The notes beneath the pieces are model-generated. The model saw only the letters and a program-made list of their open reading frames with translations. It had not been told where the DNA came from and did no database searches. The position numbers were made by a program, and so were the translations under genes. From Thermoplasmata archaeon (lineage in GTDB: Archaea > Thermoplasmatota > Thermoplasmata > Sysuiplasmatales > Sysuiplasmataceae): a stretch of DNA of 53,100 nt. Positions 33,922-43,100 of the stretch are shown here, in pieces (position 1 is the stretch's first letter; each line of letters opens with the position of its first letter). The stretch is from assembly GCA_021817225.1 (NCBI GenBank), contig JAKAVR010000005.1:1-53100 (forward strand). Direction: 5' to 3'.

Positions 33922-34560
33922 TTAAGCGGTTTTCAGTATTTTTGCCCATCTTCGCTCTATCTCCTTCTCTTCAAGCTTCACGTAGCCCTTGCTTGTTATG
34001 TTGACAACCACTGCTTTTCCACCGCTTGCCGAGTCTCTTTCCATAGCGGAATGAAGTGCCCTGATTGCAATGTCGCTTGCTTCGGCGACTGTGAGGCCTT
34101 CTTCAAAATGGTCTTCAATGACACCCAGCGCGAAAGGCGAGCCAGATCCAATCGACACATACTTGTCGGACGTCATCCCGCCTGCTGCGTCAAGCCCGTA
34201 TACAGAGGGCTGGTTGCCATCAACCCCGCCTACTATGAGTCCCACATAGAATGGTGTAAACCTGTTCGACTGGAGTATGGATGCGGTAAGTGATGCAGCA
34301 GACCTGACAGTCATGAAGGAGCCGGTCTTCAGCCTGTGCAGCTCTACCTCGGCCTTGATGTACCTTGCAAGAGCCTGATCGTCTCCAACCAGGCCAGCGG
34401 TGGTCATGCCAAGACTGTCGTCAAGCTTGTAGATCTTGTCCGCATGCTTGTGGGCAATCATATTTCCCATGGTTGATCTCGTTTCCGACGCAAGCACTGT
34501 TCCGTCCTTGCACGCCATGCCGATTGTTGTTGTTCCCTTTTTCAAATCTGATATGTCCAT
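33922..34560 (-). CDS. psmB: Proteasome beta subunit
   Basis: The 212-aa protein has a short propeptide MDISDLKKG cleaved before TTTIGMACKDG, exposing the catalytic threonine (Thr10 of the precursor). Family motifs follow: LASETRSTMGNMIAHK (conserved Lys/Asp region), then FYVGLIVGGVDGNQPSVYGL and YVSIGSGSPFALGVIED. It forms the inner catalytic rings of the 20S proteasome; the alpha subunit is not in this window. aCPSF1 follows in the same direction. Confidence 0.97.
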   Translation of the reverse strand: MDISDLKKGTTTIGMACKDGTVLASETRSTMGNMIAHKHADKIYKLDDSLGMTTAGLVGDDQALARYIKAEVELHRLKTGSFMTVRSAASLTASILQSNRFTPFYVGLIVGGVDGNQPSVYGLDAAGGMTSDKYVSIGSGSPFALGVIEDHFEEGLTVAEASDIAIRALHSAMERDSASGGKAVVVNITSKGYVKLEEKEIERRWAKILKTA

Positions 34561-35060
34561 CAGTCAACCTCTGAACAATAGCAAAAAAAGTTTGACAATC
34601 ACATTAAAACTTGAACAGATATTTAAGGTTTCACAGAAGGAATCGGAATTGGTGAACAGGAGATTACACATTCGGCTGTTCGATATGCTCTTCAGATATC
34701 CCATCACAGGACCCTGAAATCGGTTCGTTAACCGGCCACCGACAGGCAAAAGGCAGCCCCGGTTATATCTGTGCACATGTGTCAGCACCCTGTCCATGTG
34801 AATGAGGGAAAGGACAAGATCGGTCCCCTGTGGTCCATGAACTGCTGCCGATACGGGAATGGGGCAGAATCATAATAACGACAGGCTTCGAAAAGAAGGG
34901 CAAAATGGGACCGCCCAACAATTCCACGAGCCGTCTTCAATCTTCGCCCAAGCCCGGTTGAGATTCCTTGCCGTCCAGTCAGACAACAAGCAGTCAATTG
35001 AGCGTCCCACGAGCTGCTGCTGAGAACGAAATTCGTGAGCCAGCATCATTCTAGGAAATG

Positions 35061-35150
35061 TTTTAATACTAGACCTCCTATCTTTAGGATTAGGGTCTTG
35101 GGCTGGTTGTTAGAGTGCATCCCATCCCTTCTGACAAAACTAGCCCATCC
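35061..35150 (+). ncRNA. Candidate small structured RNA upstream of srp54
   Basis: TATA-like TTTTAATA (35061-35068) is followed by a small hairpin (AGACC-TCCTA-TCTT-TAGGA-...-GGTCT, 35071-35098). A longer stem then pairs GGGCTGGTT (35100-35108) with AACTAGCCC (35138-35146), continued across a 2-nt bulge by GTTAGA/TCTGAC, with a loop rich in CATCCC. Transcription from the TATA would start near 35088, within the first hairpin. The RNA class is unknown. Confidence 0.35.
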
Positions 35151-35200
35151 CTTTCTAAACTGCGTTTATTTGTGATGTTGGTTACACAGCGTTCCTGTGA

Positions 35201-35208
35201 TTATAAAC
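35201..35208 (+). promoter_or_regulatory. TATA box of srp54
   Basis: TTATAAAC about 45 bp before the ATG at 35250 predicts a start near 35231 and a leader of about 19 nt. Confidence 0.55.
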
Positions 35209-35249
35209 TTCAAATAGAGTATGCGTTTTTGAACTAGCGGGTTTGAAAG

Positions 35250-36587
35250 ATGGTTCTCGAAGGGCTGGGCGAATCGCTGAGGTCTGTGCTCAAGAAGATC
35301 AGTGGTTCGGCAAATGTTGACGAGAAACTGGTCAAGGAAATAACCAGGGATATTCAGCGCGCGCTCCTGCAGGCAGATGTCAATGTCAACATGGTTCTTC
35401 AGCTGTCGAAGAAGGTGGAAGATCGTGCGAAGAACGAGAAGATTCCGGCCGGTGCCAGCCTCAAGGAACACATAATCAAGATAATTTATGAGGAGCTGAC
35501 CGCGCTGCTCGGTGAAGCCGGGGCGCTGAAGAAGGAGAAGCAGTCGATTATGCTCGTTGGCCTCTACGGTCAGGGCAAGACAACCACTGCCGGCAAACTT
35601 GCCCGGTACCTTTCCAAGAGAGGACTAACAGTCGGGCTCATTGCAGCAGATGTCCACAGGCCCGCGGCTTTTGACCAGCTGCTCCAGATAGGACAGGATA
35701 TCAAGGTGCCTGTTTTTGGAATACGGGGTGAAAAGGACGCGGTGAAGATAGTCAGGGATGGCATGAAGCACTTCGAGAGCACCGATGTCAAGATCATAGA
35801 CACGAGCGGCAGGCATTCGCTGGAGCAGGACCTCATCGATGAAGTCAAACATGCAGAACGTGTAGCAAAGCCAGACCAGAGGATACTGGTGCTGGACGCA
35901 TCTGTCGGGCAGCAGGCAGGTGCCCAGGCCAAGGCGTTTCATGAAGCAGTTAATGTCAACGGCGTCATACTGACCAAGCTGGACGGAACCGCCAAGGGAG
36001 GCGGGGCACTCAGTGCTGTCGGCCACACAGGCGCTCCGATAATATTCATTGGAACCGGTGAACATCTCGAGGACCTGGAGACATTCAACCCTGAAAGATT
36101 CATTTCAAGACTGCTTGGTATGGGGGACCTGCACACACTCCTTGAAAGAATGAGGGAATCGATCGACGAGAAGAAGGCGGAGGAGACTGCCAGGAAGATA
36201 ATGAGCGGCCACTTCACACTGAGGGAAATGTACGAGCAGATGGAGATGCTTGCAGATGTCGGCCCTCTTAAGAGAATAATGTCGATGCTTCCTGGTTTTC
36301 CGGGCATGCGGAAGGATGTCGACCCGGAGGAGCTGCAGCGGAAGCTTGCCAGGTTCCACGTGATAATGGATTCCATGACGGACGAGGAGCTGGACAATCC
36401 CAAGATAATCAAGTCCAGCCGCGTTCTCAGGGTGTCAAGAGGCGCAGGAGTGGAGCAGAGGGATGTCAGGGAGCTGCTGAAGCAGTATAACCTGTCGCGG
36501 AAGGCGGTCAAGGGGTTCATGGGCAACAGGCAGATAAGAAGGCAGCTTATGAAGCAGATGAAGGACCAAAAGGCCAATGATGATTGA
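35250..36587 (+). CDS. srp54: Signal recognition particle GTPase SRP54
   Basis: The 445-aa protein has the helical N domain (MVLEGLGESLRSVLKKISGS), then the G domain with G1 GLYGQGKTT (in place of the more common GxQGxGKTT), DVHRPAAFDQL, IIDTSGRHSLEQDL, TKLDGTAKGGGALSA and FIGTGEHLEDLETF. The Met-rich M domain follows (MYEQMEMLADVGPLKRIMSM, then FPGMRKD), which binds SRP RNA and signal peptides. It targets membrane and secreted proteins to the translocon. trmY overlaps its last 11 bp, so the two are coupled. Confidence 0.96.
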   Translation: MVLEGLGESLRSVLKKISGSANVDEKLVKEITRDIQRALLQADVNVNMVLQLSKKVEDRAKNEKIPAGASLKEHIIKIIYEELTALLGEAGALKKEKQSIMLVGLYGQGKTTTAGKLARYLSKRGLTVGLIAADVHRPAAFDQLLQIGQDIKVPVFGIRGEKDAVKIVRDGMKHFESTDVKIIDTSGRHSLEQDLIDEVKHAERVAKPDQRILVLDASVGQQAGAQAKAFHEAVNVNGVILTKLDGTAKGGGALSAVGHTGAPIIFIGTGEHLEDLETFNPERFISRLLGMGDLHTLLERMRESIDEKKAEETARKIMSGHFTLREMYEQMEMLADVGPLKRIMSMLPGFPGMRKDVDPEELQRKLARFHVIMDSMTDEELDNPKIIKSSRVLRVSRGAGVEQRDVRELLKQYNLSRKAVKGFMGNRQIRRQLMKQMKDQKANDD

Positions 36588-37200
36588 AGCGGAGAATCTT
36601 GGCAGAAGACGTTTTCTTTTCGTCTCCCACAGGACGCCGACAAACGGCGATTTCAATCTCAACGATCTGCCCGGAAGCGGGGGAAGGGTGGATGTCTTGG
36701 CAAGGTGCATCGGGTCATCACTTCTTATCTCAAATGCGATAAGACGGGACGCATCAGTTTCGATCTATTTCTCAGGCGATGGGGCAGAAGGCATAACAGT
36801 GGTCGTTTCAGGCAGCCGCGTGAAGCACCTCAACCCGGACGAGCGAAGTACGTCGGCCCTGCTTAGGAATGCTTTAGTGAAGGCGAGAATTCAGGACGAA
36901 GGGGAATCGAGTCCAGGCATATATTTTTCACATAAGGGCCTGGGACCGCTTGCCGGCATGCTCTCCGAAGGATGCACCACCTATTATCTCAAGGAAGATG
37001 GAGAGAGAAGCCCAAGGCTCTGCCTCCCTGCTCTCTTCATAATCGGAGACAGCAGGGATTTGTCGAGGGATGAGGAATCGATACTCCCGAAGGCCGTGAC
37101 GGGGCGCATTTCAATTTCACGCACCAGCCTGCAGTCTGACCAGTGTGCAACAATTCTCAACTGGATGCTCGACAATGACATGGCGCCGGACACATCATGA
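36577..37200 (+). CDS. trmY: tRNA (pseudouridine-54-N1)-methyltransferase TrmY
   Basis: The 207-aa SPOUT-family protein matches the DUF358/TrmY profile: FLFVSHRTPTNGDFNLNDLP, then GRVDVLARCIGSSLLISNAI, RRDASVSIYFSGDG, the LNPDERSTSALLRNAL block, and a C-terminal cofactor-knot region PALFIIGDSRDLSRDEE. It methylates pseudouridine 54 in the T-loop of archaeal tRNAs to give m1-psi. It overlaps srp54 by 11 bp. Confidence 0.93.
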   Translation: MMIEAENLGRRRFLFVSHRTPTNGDFNLNDLPGSGGRVDVLARCIGSSLLISNAIRRDASVSIYFSGDGAEGITVVVSGSRVKHLNPDERSTSALLRNALVKARIQDEGESSPGIYFSHKGLGPLAGMLSEGCTTYYLKEDGERSPRLCLPALFIIGDSRDLSRDEESILPKAVTGRISISRTSLQSDQCATILNWMLDNDMAPDTS

Positions 37201-37321
37201 GCCCTGATGAGCGTGCAGTCACCGATTCGCCTGCCCTCACATGAGGACGGTCCGAATTCCCGTCGGCACCATGAAGAGTTTTATTTATGTATCCCATCGC
37301 CAGTACCATCAAGTGAAATAG

Positions 37322-37900
37322 ATGATGCCGGGGGATACATCAAAGCAGGAGCTAAGAAACGAGCCTGACACGGAAGGGCCAACCTCAAACGAAGAAGTGG
37401 TTTCAACTGAGGATGGCATGTATGCACTTTCGAAAGCGAGACATACCGCCGAAGTGTCGAAACAGATTGCAAAACTCAGAAAAAAGGGTTTGCGCCACCG
37501 TGCCAAAGCGAGCGGCTACCTCGTAAAGGCAAAGAAATCGGACGAAAAGGCGGCTACGCTGCTACACAAGGCGAACAAGCTGCGCCAGGAGTCCGCCGCC
37601 ATTCTTGAGAAAGCAAAAACCAAGGGGAAGGGAGCAGTGGAGTTCCAGAAGAAGCTGGACACCACAAACACAGCCTCGCAGGGGTCGGACACGGAGATGC
37701 AGATGAGCAAGCTTCAACACGAGGAAGCAAAACTCACCAGGCAGGCCAATCAGATGCAGGCACGAGCCGCATCAATGGCTGAACGCGCCTCCAAGATGAA
37801 GAGGAAGTCGGTAGACTTCATGCAGAAGCAGCGGGCTCATGAAATTGAATCTGCCCAGTACCTGAAGAGGGCCGAGGAGCTGGACAGGACGAAAAGCTGA
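37322..37900 (+). CDS. Lys/Ala-rich coiled-coil protein of unknown function
   Basis: A 192-aa protein. After an acidic, probably disordered N-terminus (first about 30 residues) it is almost wholly helical, with repeats of the type HRAKASGYLVKAKKSDEKAA and LTRQANQMQARAASMAERAS. It has no signal peptide or membrane segment and no enzymatic motif. A TATA-like TTTATTTATG lies at about 37279-37288. It is adjacent to a second, longer coiled-coil gene, suggesting a shared structural role; no family is recognised. Confidence 0.7.
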   Translation: MMPGDTSKQELRNEPDTEGPTSNEEVVSTEDGMYALSKARHTAEVSKQIAKLRKKGLRHRAKASGYLVKAKKSDEKAATLLHKANKLRQESAAILEKAKTKGKGAVEFQKKLDTTNTASQGSDTEMQMSKLQHEEAKLTRQANQMQARAASMAERASKMKRKSVDFMQKQRAHEIESAQYLKRAEELDRTKS

Positions 37901-37999
37901 GCTGCATGAGCATATATATGGGCCAACTGGTTTAGTAATGCTTATTTATACAGCCATATTACACGTCATTCGTGCCTTAAGAGCCATGGAAGTGGATTA

Positions 38000-38878
38000 T
38001 TGGAAGCAGGAGAAATTTCTGTAGATGAAATTGAACAAAAGAGAGATTTGCTGAACATTGAGGCCGAGAAGCATCGAAGAAACAGGGACGAACTGAACGA
38101 GAGGACAAGACAGTTCGCCGACCAGAGAGACAGGCTCAATTCAGAAGTAAGAAAACTGATAGAAGAAGCCGGCAATCACAAGAGAAGACGTGACGAGCTG
38201 AATGAAAAGGTCAGGGAAGCCAAGGATCAGCGGGAAATCTGGAACAAGGCATACACTGACAAGGCTGCTGAACTGGTGGAGCTACGCAGGTCAATAACAC
38301 CCAAGACCGGTGCTCCGCCCTCCAAGCTTAAAAGAGATCTGAAGTCACTTGAATTCAAGCAGATGACATCCGTCCTGACTCCGGACAAGGAGAAGGAGAT
38401 AGTGGAGCAGATGTCGAAGCTCCAGCAGGAGATCAGGAAGAGGGAAGATTCGCTCAAGTCAAACAAGCAGTATTCCGAGCTGCTGAAAAATGTCAATGAG
38501 GCGAAAGAAAAGGCGGAAGGGTTCCACAAACTTGTGTCCGAGCTTGCGGAGTCAGCCCAAAAGGAACACGATGCGATGATGGACCTCTACGACAATGCAG
38601 ATCGCATCAGAAAAGATGCAGACGAGGCACAGGCAAAATTCGTCGAAAGCAAGCTTCTGGCTGACGAAGAGCATAGGAAGCACATAGATGCAATTCACCA
38701 GGTTCACGACTTTGACAAGCTGCTATACGGCATAAGGCAGAAGCAGAGAAGGCCTCACGGGGCAGAGGACGCCGAAAAAGTGGCCAAGGATGCGGAGGAA
38801 GTCTTCGAGAAGTTCAAGAAGGGCGAAAAGCTCAGCACCGAAGACCTGATGCTGCTCCAGAAATCAGGGTACCTGTAG
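38000..38878 (+). CDS. Archaeal coiled-coil protein (COG1340-like)
   Basis: A 292-aa protein starting at TTG 38000. Nearly the whole chain is charged heptad-type helix, with recurring N/D-E-L-N-E motifs (RRNRDELNERTRQFADQRDR, then HKRRRDELNEKVREAKDQRE), an ending GEKLSTEDLMLLQKSGYL typical of the archaeal coiled-coil family COG1340 (recalled), and a short break around residues 95-110. The function is unknown; such proteins may be scaffolds or nucleic-acid-associated. TATA-like TTATTTATAC lies at 37941-37950. Confidence 0.8.
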   Translation: MEAGEISVDEIEQKRDLLNIEAEKHRRNRDELNERTRQFADQRDRLNSEVRKLIEEAGNHKRRRDELNEKVREAKDQREIWNKAYTDKAAELVELRRSITPKTGAPPSKLKRDLKSLEFKQMTSVLTPDKEKEIVEQMSKLQQEIRKREDSLKSNKQYSELLKNVNEAKEKAEGFHKLVSELAESAQKEHDAMMDLYDNADRIRKDADEAQAKFVESKLLADEEHRKHIDAIHQVHDFDKLLYGIRQKQRRPHGAEDAEKVAKDAEEVFEKFKKGEKLSTEDLMLLQKSGYL

Positions 38879-38916
38879 GGCAGGACAAGACTTAAGTACG
38901 GAGATTATGTGAAACA

Positions 38917-39099
38917 ATGGGAAGGGTTGACATGAGAAGTCCTTCGTTCTGGTTCCTGCTTCTGGGCGTCATCATTCCGGGTGCAGTTTTCGGTCTTTTC
39001 CTTTATTTCAAGGTAAACATCTTTCTTGTCATTCTACTGCTTACATATGTGCTAACGGTCTTGTTCACTTTCATGCCCAGGCGGACAGGGTCCAGCTGA
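38917..39099 (+). CDS. Small two-helix membrane protein (hypothetical)
   Basis: A 60-aa protein with two hydrophobic segments, FWFLLLGVIIPGAVFGLFLY and IFLVILLLTYVLTVLFTF, and a positively charged C-terminus PRRTGSS. A TATA-like CTTAAGTAC at about 38890-38898 is roughly 25 bp upstream of the ATG, consistent with a leaderless mRNA. It ends 11 bp before fen1. No family is recognised. Confidence 0.55.
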   Translation: MGRVDMRSPSFWFLLLGVIIPGAVFGLFLYFKVNIFLVILLLTYVLTVLFTFMPRRTGSS

Positions 39100-39110
39100 T
39101 GTGATGCCTG

Positions 39111-40127
39111 GTGGGCGTCGACATCGCAGGGATCCTGGAAAAAAAGGCAATAGGGCTTGAAGAGCTGAAGGGAACAAGGCTGGCCGTAGATGCATACAAT
39201 ACGATATACCAGTTTGTTTCAGCAATAAGACAGCCAGACGGTAGACCTCTTTCAGATTCCAACGGCAGGCCAACATCCCATCTTATAGGCCTGCTCCACA
39301 GAAACGCCCGGCTCCTTGGTGCGGGCATAAGACCCTTCTACGTTTTCGACGGGATACCCAGCAGGCTGAAGAGTGCCACTCTGGAAAAGAGAAAACAGGT
39401 CAAGGTCCGGGCGGAAGAAAAGTACAGGGAGGCTGTGGAGCGCCAGGATATGGCCAAGGCGTACAGCTACGCAATGCAGACAACGAGGCTCACGGAGGAG
39501 ATGATAGTCGAATCCATGAGAATGCTGGAACTTCTCGGCATTCCGTACATGACCGCTCCGGCCGACGGGGAAGCGCAGGCAAGCCAGATGGCGAGCAGGG
39601 GAGATGTCTGGGCTGTGGCGTCCCAAGATTTTGATTCACTCCTTTACGGAGCGCCAAGGCTGGTCAGAAACCTTAGCCTTTCAGGAAGAAGGAAGATGCC
39701 GGGCAGGAGGGAGTTCAGGGAGGTGGAGATAGAAATGCTTGAGCTTGAGCCTAACCTGAAACGACTCGGCATAAGCCGTGAGCAGCTGGTGGATATTGCA
39801 ATACTTGTGGGCACGGACTTCAACGAGGGTGTTAAGGGCATAGGGGCAAAGAAGGGGCTGGCAGCAGTAAAGAGGAACGGACGGATTGAGTCCACCCCTT
39901 ATATTGAAACGCTTGGCACCGATACTCTCTTGCAGGTAAGACAGACATTCCTGAATGCCGAATTTGTGTCCGAATACCAGCTTACATGGAAGAAGCCGGA
40001 TGAGCATGCACTTGTCGAATTCCTCTGCGAGGAGCATGAATTCTCAAAGGAAAATGTAGAAGAGACGCTGGCCCAGCTGAAAAACTCCAGCGTAAGCACA
40101 CAGCAGTCGCTGGACAGCTGGAACTGA
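39111..40127 (+). CDS. fen1: Flap endonuclease 1
   Basis: The 338-aa protein starts at GTG (MGVDIAGILEKKAIGLEELK); the mature N-terminal Gly and LAVDAYNTIYQF give the first active-site Asp. YVFDGIPSRLKSATLEKRK is the N-region motif and PADGEAQASQMASRG plus SQDFDSLLYGA form the I region. The helix-hairpin-helix is LVGTDFNEGVKGIGAKKGLA. The C-terminal STQQSLDSWN is a PIP box (QxxLxxW) for PCNA. FEN1 removes 5' flaps during Okazaki fragment maturation and repair. Confidence 0.97.
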   Translation: MGVDIAGILEKKAIGLEELKGTRLAVDAYNTIYQFVSAIRQPDGRPLSDSNGRPTSHLIGLLHRNARLLGAGIRPFYVFDGIPSRLKSATLEKRKQVKVRAEEKYREAVERQDMAKAYSYAMQTTRLTEEMIVESMRMLELLGIPYMTAPADGEAQASQMASRGDVWAVASQDFDSLLYGAPRLVRNLSLSGRRKMPGRREFREVEIEMLELEPNLKRLGISREQLVDIAILVGTDFNEGVKGIGAKKGLAAVKRNGRIESTPYIETLGTDTLLQVRQTFLNAEFVSEYQLTWKKPDEHALVEFLCEEHEFSKENVEETLAQLKNSSVSTQQSLDSWN

Positions 40128-40178
40128 GCATAGGGAATCACCGAAGGCAATTCAGCTACCTGTTTTTAAATACAATAT

Positions 40179-40193
40179 CTGTCTACCAGACAG
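40179..40193. repeat. Inverted repeat in the ileS promoter
   Basis: CTGTCT-ACC-AGACAG, a perfect 6-bp palindrome, lies 6 bp after a TATA-like TTTTTAAATAC (40163-40173) and 7 bp before the GTG start at 40200. Confidence 0.45.
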
Positions 40194-40199
40194 CCAGCG

Positions 40200-43100
40200 G
40201 TGCCTTCGATGATAAAGAAAGCAGACGGTAACTACGACCCGCGGGTCGTGGAGAAGCAGGTTTCTGAATACTGGACAAAGAATGATGTCTACATGAGGCT
40301 GAAGAGCCTCCGCTCGGACGGGGAACGGGTTTTCTTCCTGGACGGCCCACCATACACCTCGGGCGACATTCATGTCGGCACCGCGCTGAACAAGCTGATC
40401 AAGGATTTCAGGATAAGATACTGGCGCATGAACGGATACAACGTCAGGGACCAGCCGGGGTGGGACATGCACGGTCTCCCAATAGAGGTCCAGGTCGAGA
40501 AGTCGTTCAATCTCAAGTCGAAGAAGGACATAGTCGAGAAAGTGGGCATAGATAAGTTTGTCCAGGAGTGCAAGAAGTTTGCACTCACCTACCTCAACAA
40601 CATGACTGGCCAGTTCACCAGGCTGGGTGTCTGGATGGACTGGAGCTCACCGTACATGACGATCAAGCCGGAATTTACCGAGGCGGCATGGTCAATGATC
40701 AAGACCGCCAGTGACAAAGGGCTTCTCTTTGAGGGGGAAAGGAGCACCCAGTGGTGCTACAGGTGCGGCACTGCGCTGGCCGAAGCAGAAATAGAGTATA
40801 TTGAGAAAAAGGACCCGAGCATCTATTTGAAGCTGAAGGTGAAGGGAAGGGATGAGTTTCTGCTCATCTGGACAACCACACCATGGACAATCCCGGCGAA
40901 CATGGCGGTGGCTGTTCATCCCAACAAGGATTATGCGCTGGTCGAATTCAGGAAAGCGGGAAGCAAGCCCCAGCAGCTGTACCTGCTGGAGGAAAAGGCG
41001 GAAGAGATTGGCGCGCTGACCGGCCAGGAAGAGTACGAAGTCATCCGTTCCATGAAAGGCAGTGAGCTGGTGGGTACGGAATATTCCTATCCGCTGGAGG
41101 GTTTCTGCCAGAAGGGGGCGGCGGGCGAATGGTCCTGGAAGGTAATACCCTCGGAAACGGTCGAAACAGAGTACACCGGGCTTGTGCATACTGCGCCGGG
41201 CCATGGCCCGGAAGACTTTGACCTCGGGACGAAGTACGGGCTGTCAATCTACTCCCCGATTGCCGACGACGGGACATTCGTCCAGGGGGCAGGAAACGAG
41301 ATAGAGGGCAGGAAGGTCACACAGGCCAATGACATTATACTTGAGGAACTGCGGAAGCGTGAACTGCTGTACCACAGCGGCACCGTGGAGCACAGGTACG
41401 GTGCATGCTGGAGGTGCAAGACGCCCCTTATATACAGATCGACGAACCAGTGGTACATCAGGGCGACCGGCCTGAAGGACAGGATGATAGAGGTAATAAA
41501 CGGCATAAACTGGATACCGGACTGGGCTGGCTCGGCCAGGCAGGCCGAGTGGGCCAGGAATCTGAAGGACTGGTGCATCTCCAGGCAGCGTTTCTGGGGC
41601 ACACCGATGCCGGTCTGGCGGTGCTCATCCTGCAATGAGACAAGGATAGTCGGATCGATATCCGAACTGGGAAAGGGAGAAGGGTATATCGACGGCATGG
41701 ACCTCCACAGGCCAGCCATCGACAATGTGACATTCAAATGCGGGAAGTGCGGCGGCGAGATGAGGAGGATACCGGACGTCCTTGACGTCTGGGTGGATTC
41801 GGGCATTTGCTCATGGGCCTCCCTGCATTACACCTCAAAAAAGGACGAATTTGACAAGTGGTGGCCGGCAAAGTGGATAGTGGAGGCCGGGGACCAGACG
41901 AGGGGGTGGTTCAATTCGCAGCTCACCACGTCCATAATGCTTTTCGACAAGTCCCCATTCGAGTCTGCAATGCTGCATGGCTGGGTAAACGATGCCAGGG
42001 GGCGGCCGATGCACAAGAGCCTTGGGAATGTCGTAGACCCGATGGAAGTGATTTCAAAAGAGGGGGCCGACTCCCTCAGATTCTACCTTGTAAGCTCCAG
42101 GGCCCCGTGGGAGGATCTTTCATTCCAGCCGGATGGCCCGAGGAACGCCCAGAGGATGATCAACATACTCTGGAACGTTTACAACTTCGCCTCCACATAT
42201 ATGGAACTGGACTCCTTCGTCCCGAAGAAGGTGCAGTGGAAGACATTTTCGAAGGAAATCAAGCTGGAGGACAGGTGGTTGCTCTCCACCCTCCAGGGGA
42301 CAATAGCACAATGCACAGCCTTTGTCGACAAGCTCGAACTCCACAAGTACTGCAGGGCGGTTGAAAAATTCATAGTGGACGACCTGTCCAGATGGTACGT
42401 CAAGCTTGTCCGTGGAAGGACCTGGACGGAGGGTCCCGACCCTGAGAAGGAGGCGACCTATGTCGTTCTTCACCATGTGCTCACCGAGCTTACAAAGCTC
42501 ATGGCGCCAGTTGTGCCCTATGTATCTGACGAGATTTACAGGGCTATGAATCCCGACAGCATCTCTGTGCATGTGGCGAGCTGGCCTCTTGCGAACGAGT
42601 CGCTTGTTGATCAGAAGCTGGAGACGGACATGTCTCTTGCCAGGGAAATAACTGAGACAATACTCAAGTCGAGGCAGGAGACCGGAATGAAGCTCAGGTG
42701 GCCCCTCCAGCGCATAGTGATCAAGCCAAAGGATGATACTTCCAGGCGTTCCATCGGCAGGATGCTCGACATAATAGAGAAGCAGTGCAATTCAAAGTCA
42801 AGCAAACTGCTGCCAGTGGGACAGGAGTGGGAGGAACTTGTGCTTACAGTTGTTCCCAATCCAAACGCGATCGGCAAGGTTTACAGGCAATGGTCAGGCA
42901 AGATCGCGCTGCTGCTCAAGGCAAGGCCGGCAGCAGAGATAATCGAGGGCATAAAGCAGGGCTCATACACCCTCGGGGTTGAGGGGCAGATAATCAGGAT
43001 AGAGGAGAACATGGTCTCCTTCAGCCACACGCTCCCGAAGAACGTCGCGCAGGTCGATTTCAGCGGCGGAACAGTCTATATTGATTTCAACATGAACAGG

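Larger units (their letters stand above)
34561..35249. other. 689-bp non-coding gap upstream of srp54
   Basis: No protein gene is convincing. The left end holds the psmB promoter region, and the right end the srp54 promoter. A TATA box and paired hairpins at 35061-35150 suggest a small RNA. The middle (34690-35040) has moderate GC and short inverted repeats such as GGAC-AAGATCG-GTCC near 34811-34827. I could not identify RNase P or SRP RNA from conserved motifs on either strand. Confidence 0.5.

Noticed and set aside
34870-35046. 58-aa reading frame on the minus strand (begins MLAHEFRSQQQ)
   Set aside because: No recognisable family or motif, no good ribosome-binding site, and it lies in a region that looks non-coding.
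34561-35249. SRP RNA or RNase P RNA
   Set aside because: Conserved motifs (SRP domain IV GGAA loop region; RNase P GGAAAGUCC-like core) were not found on either strand.
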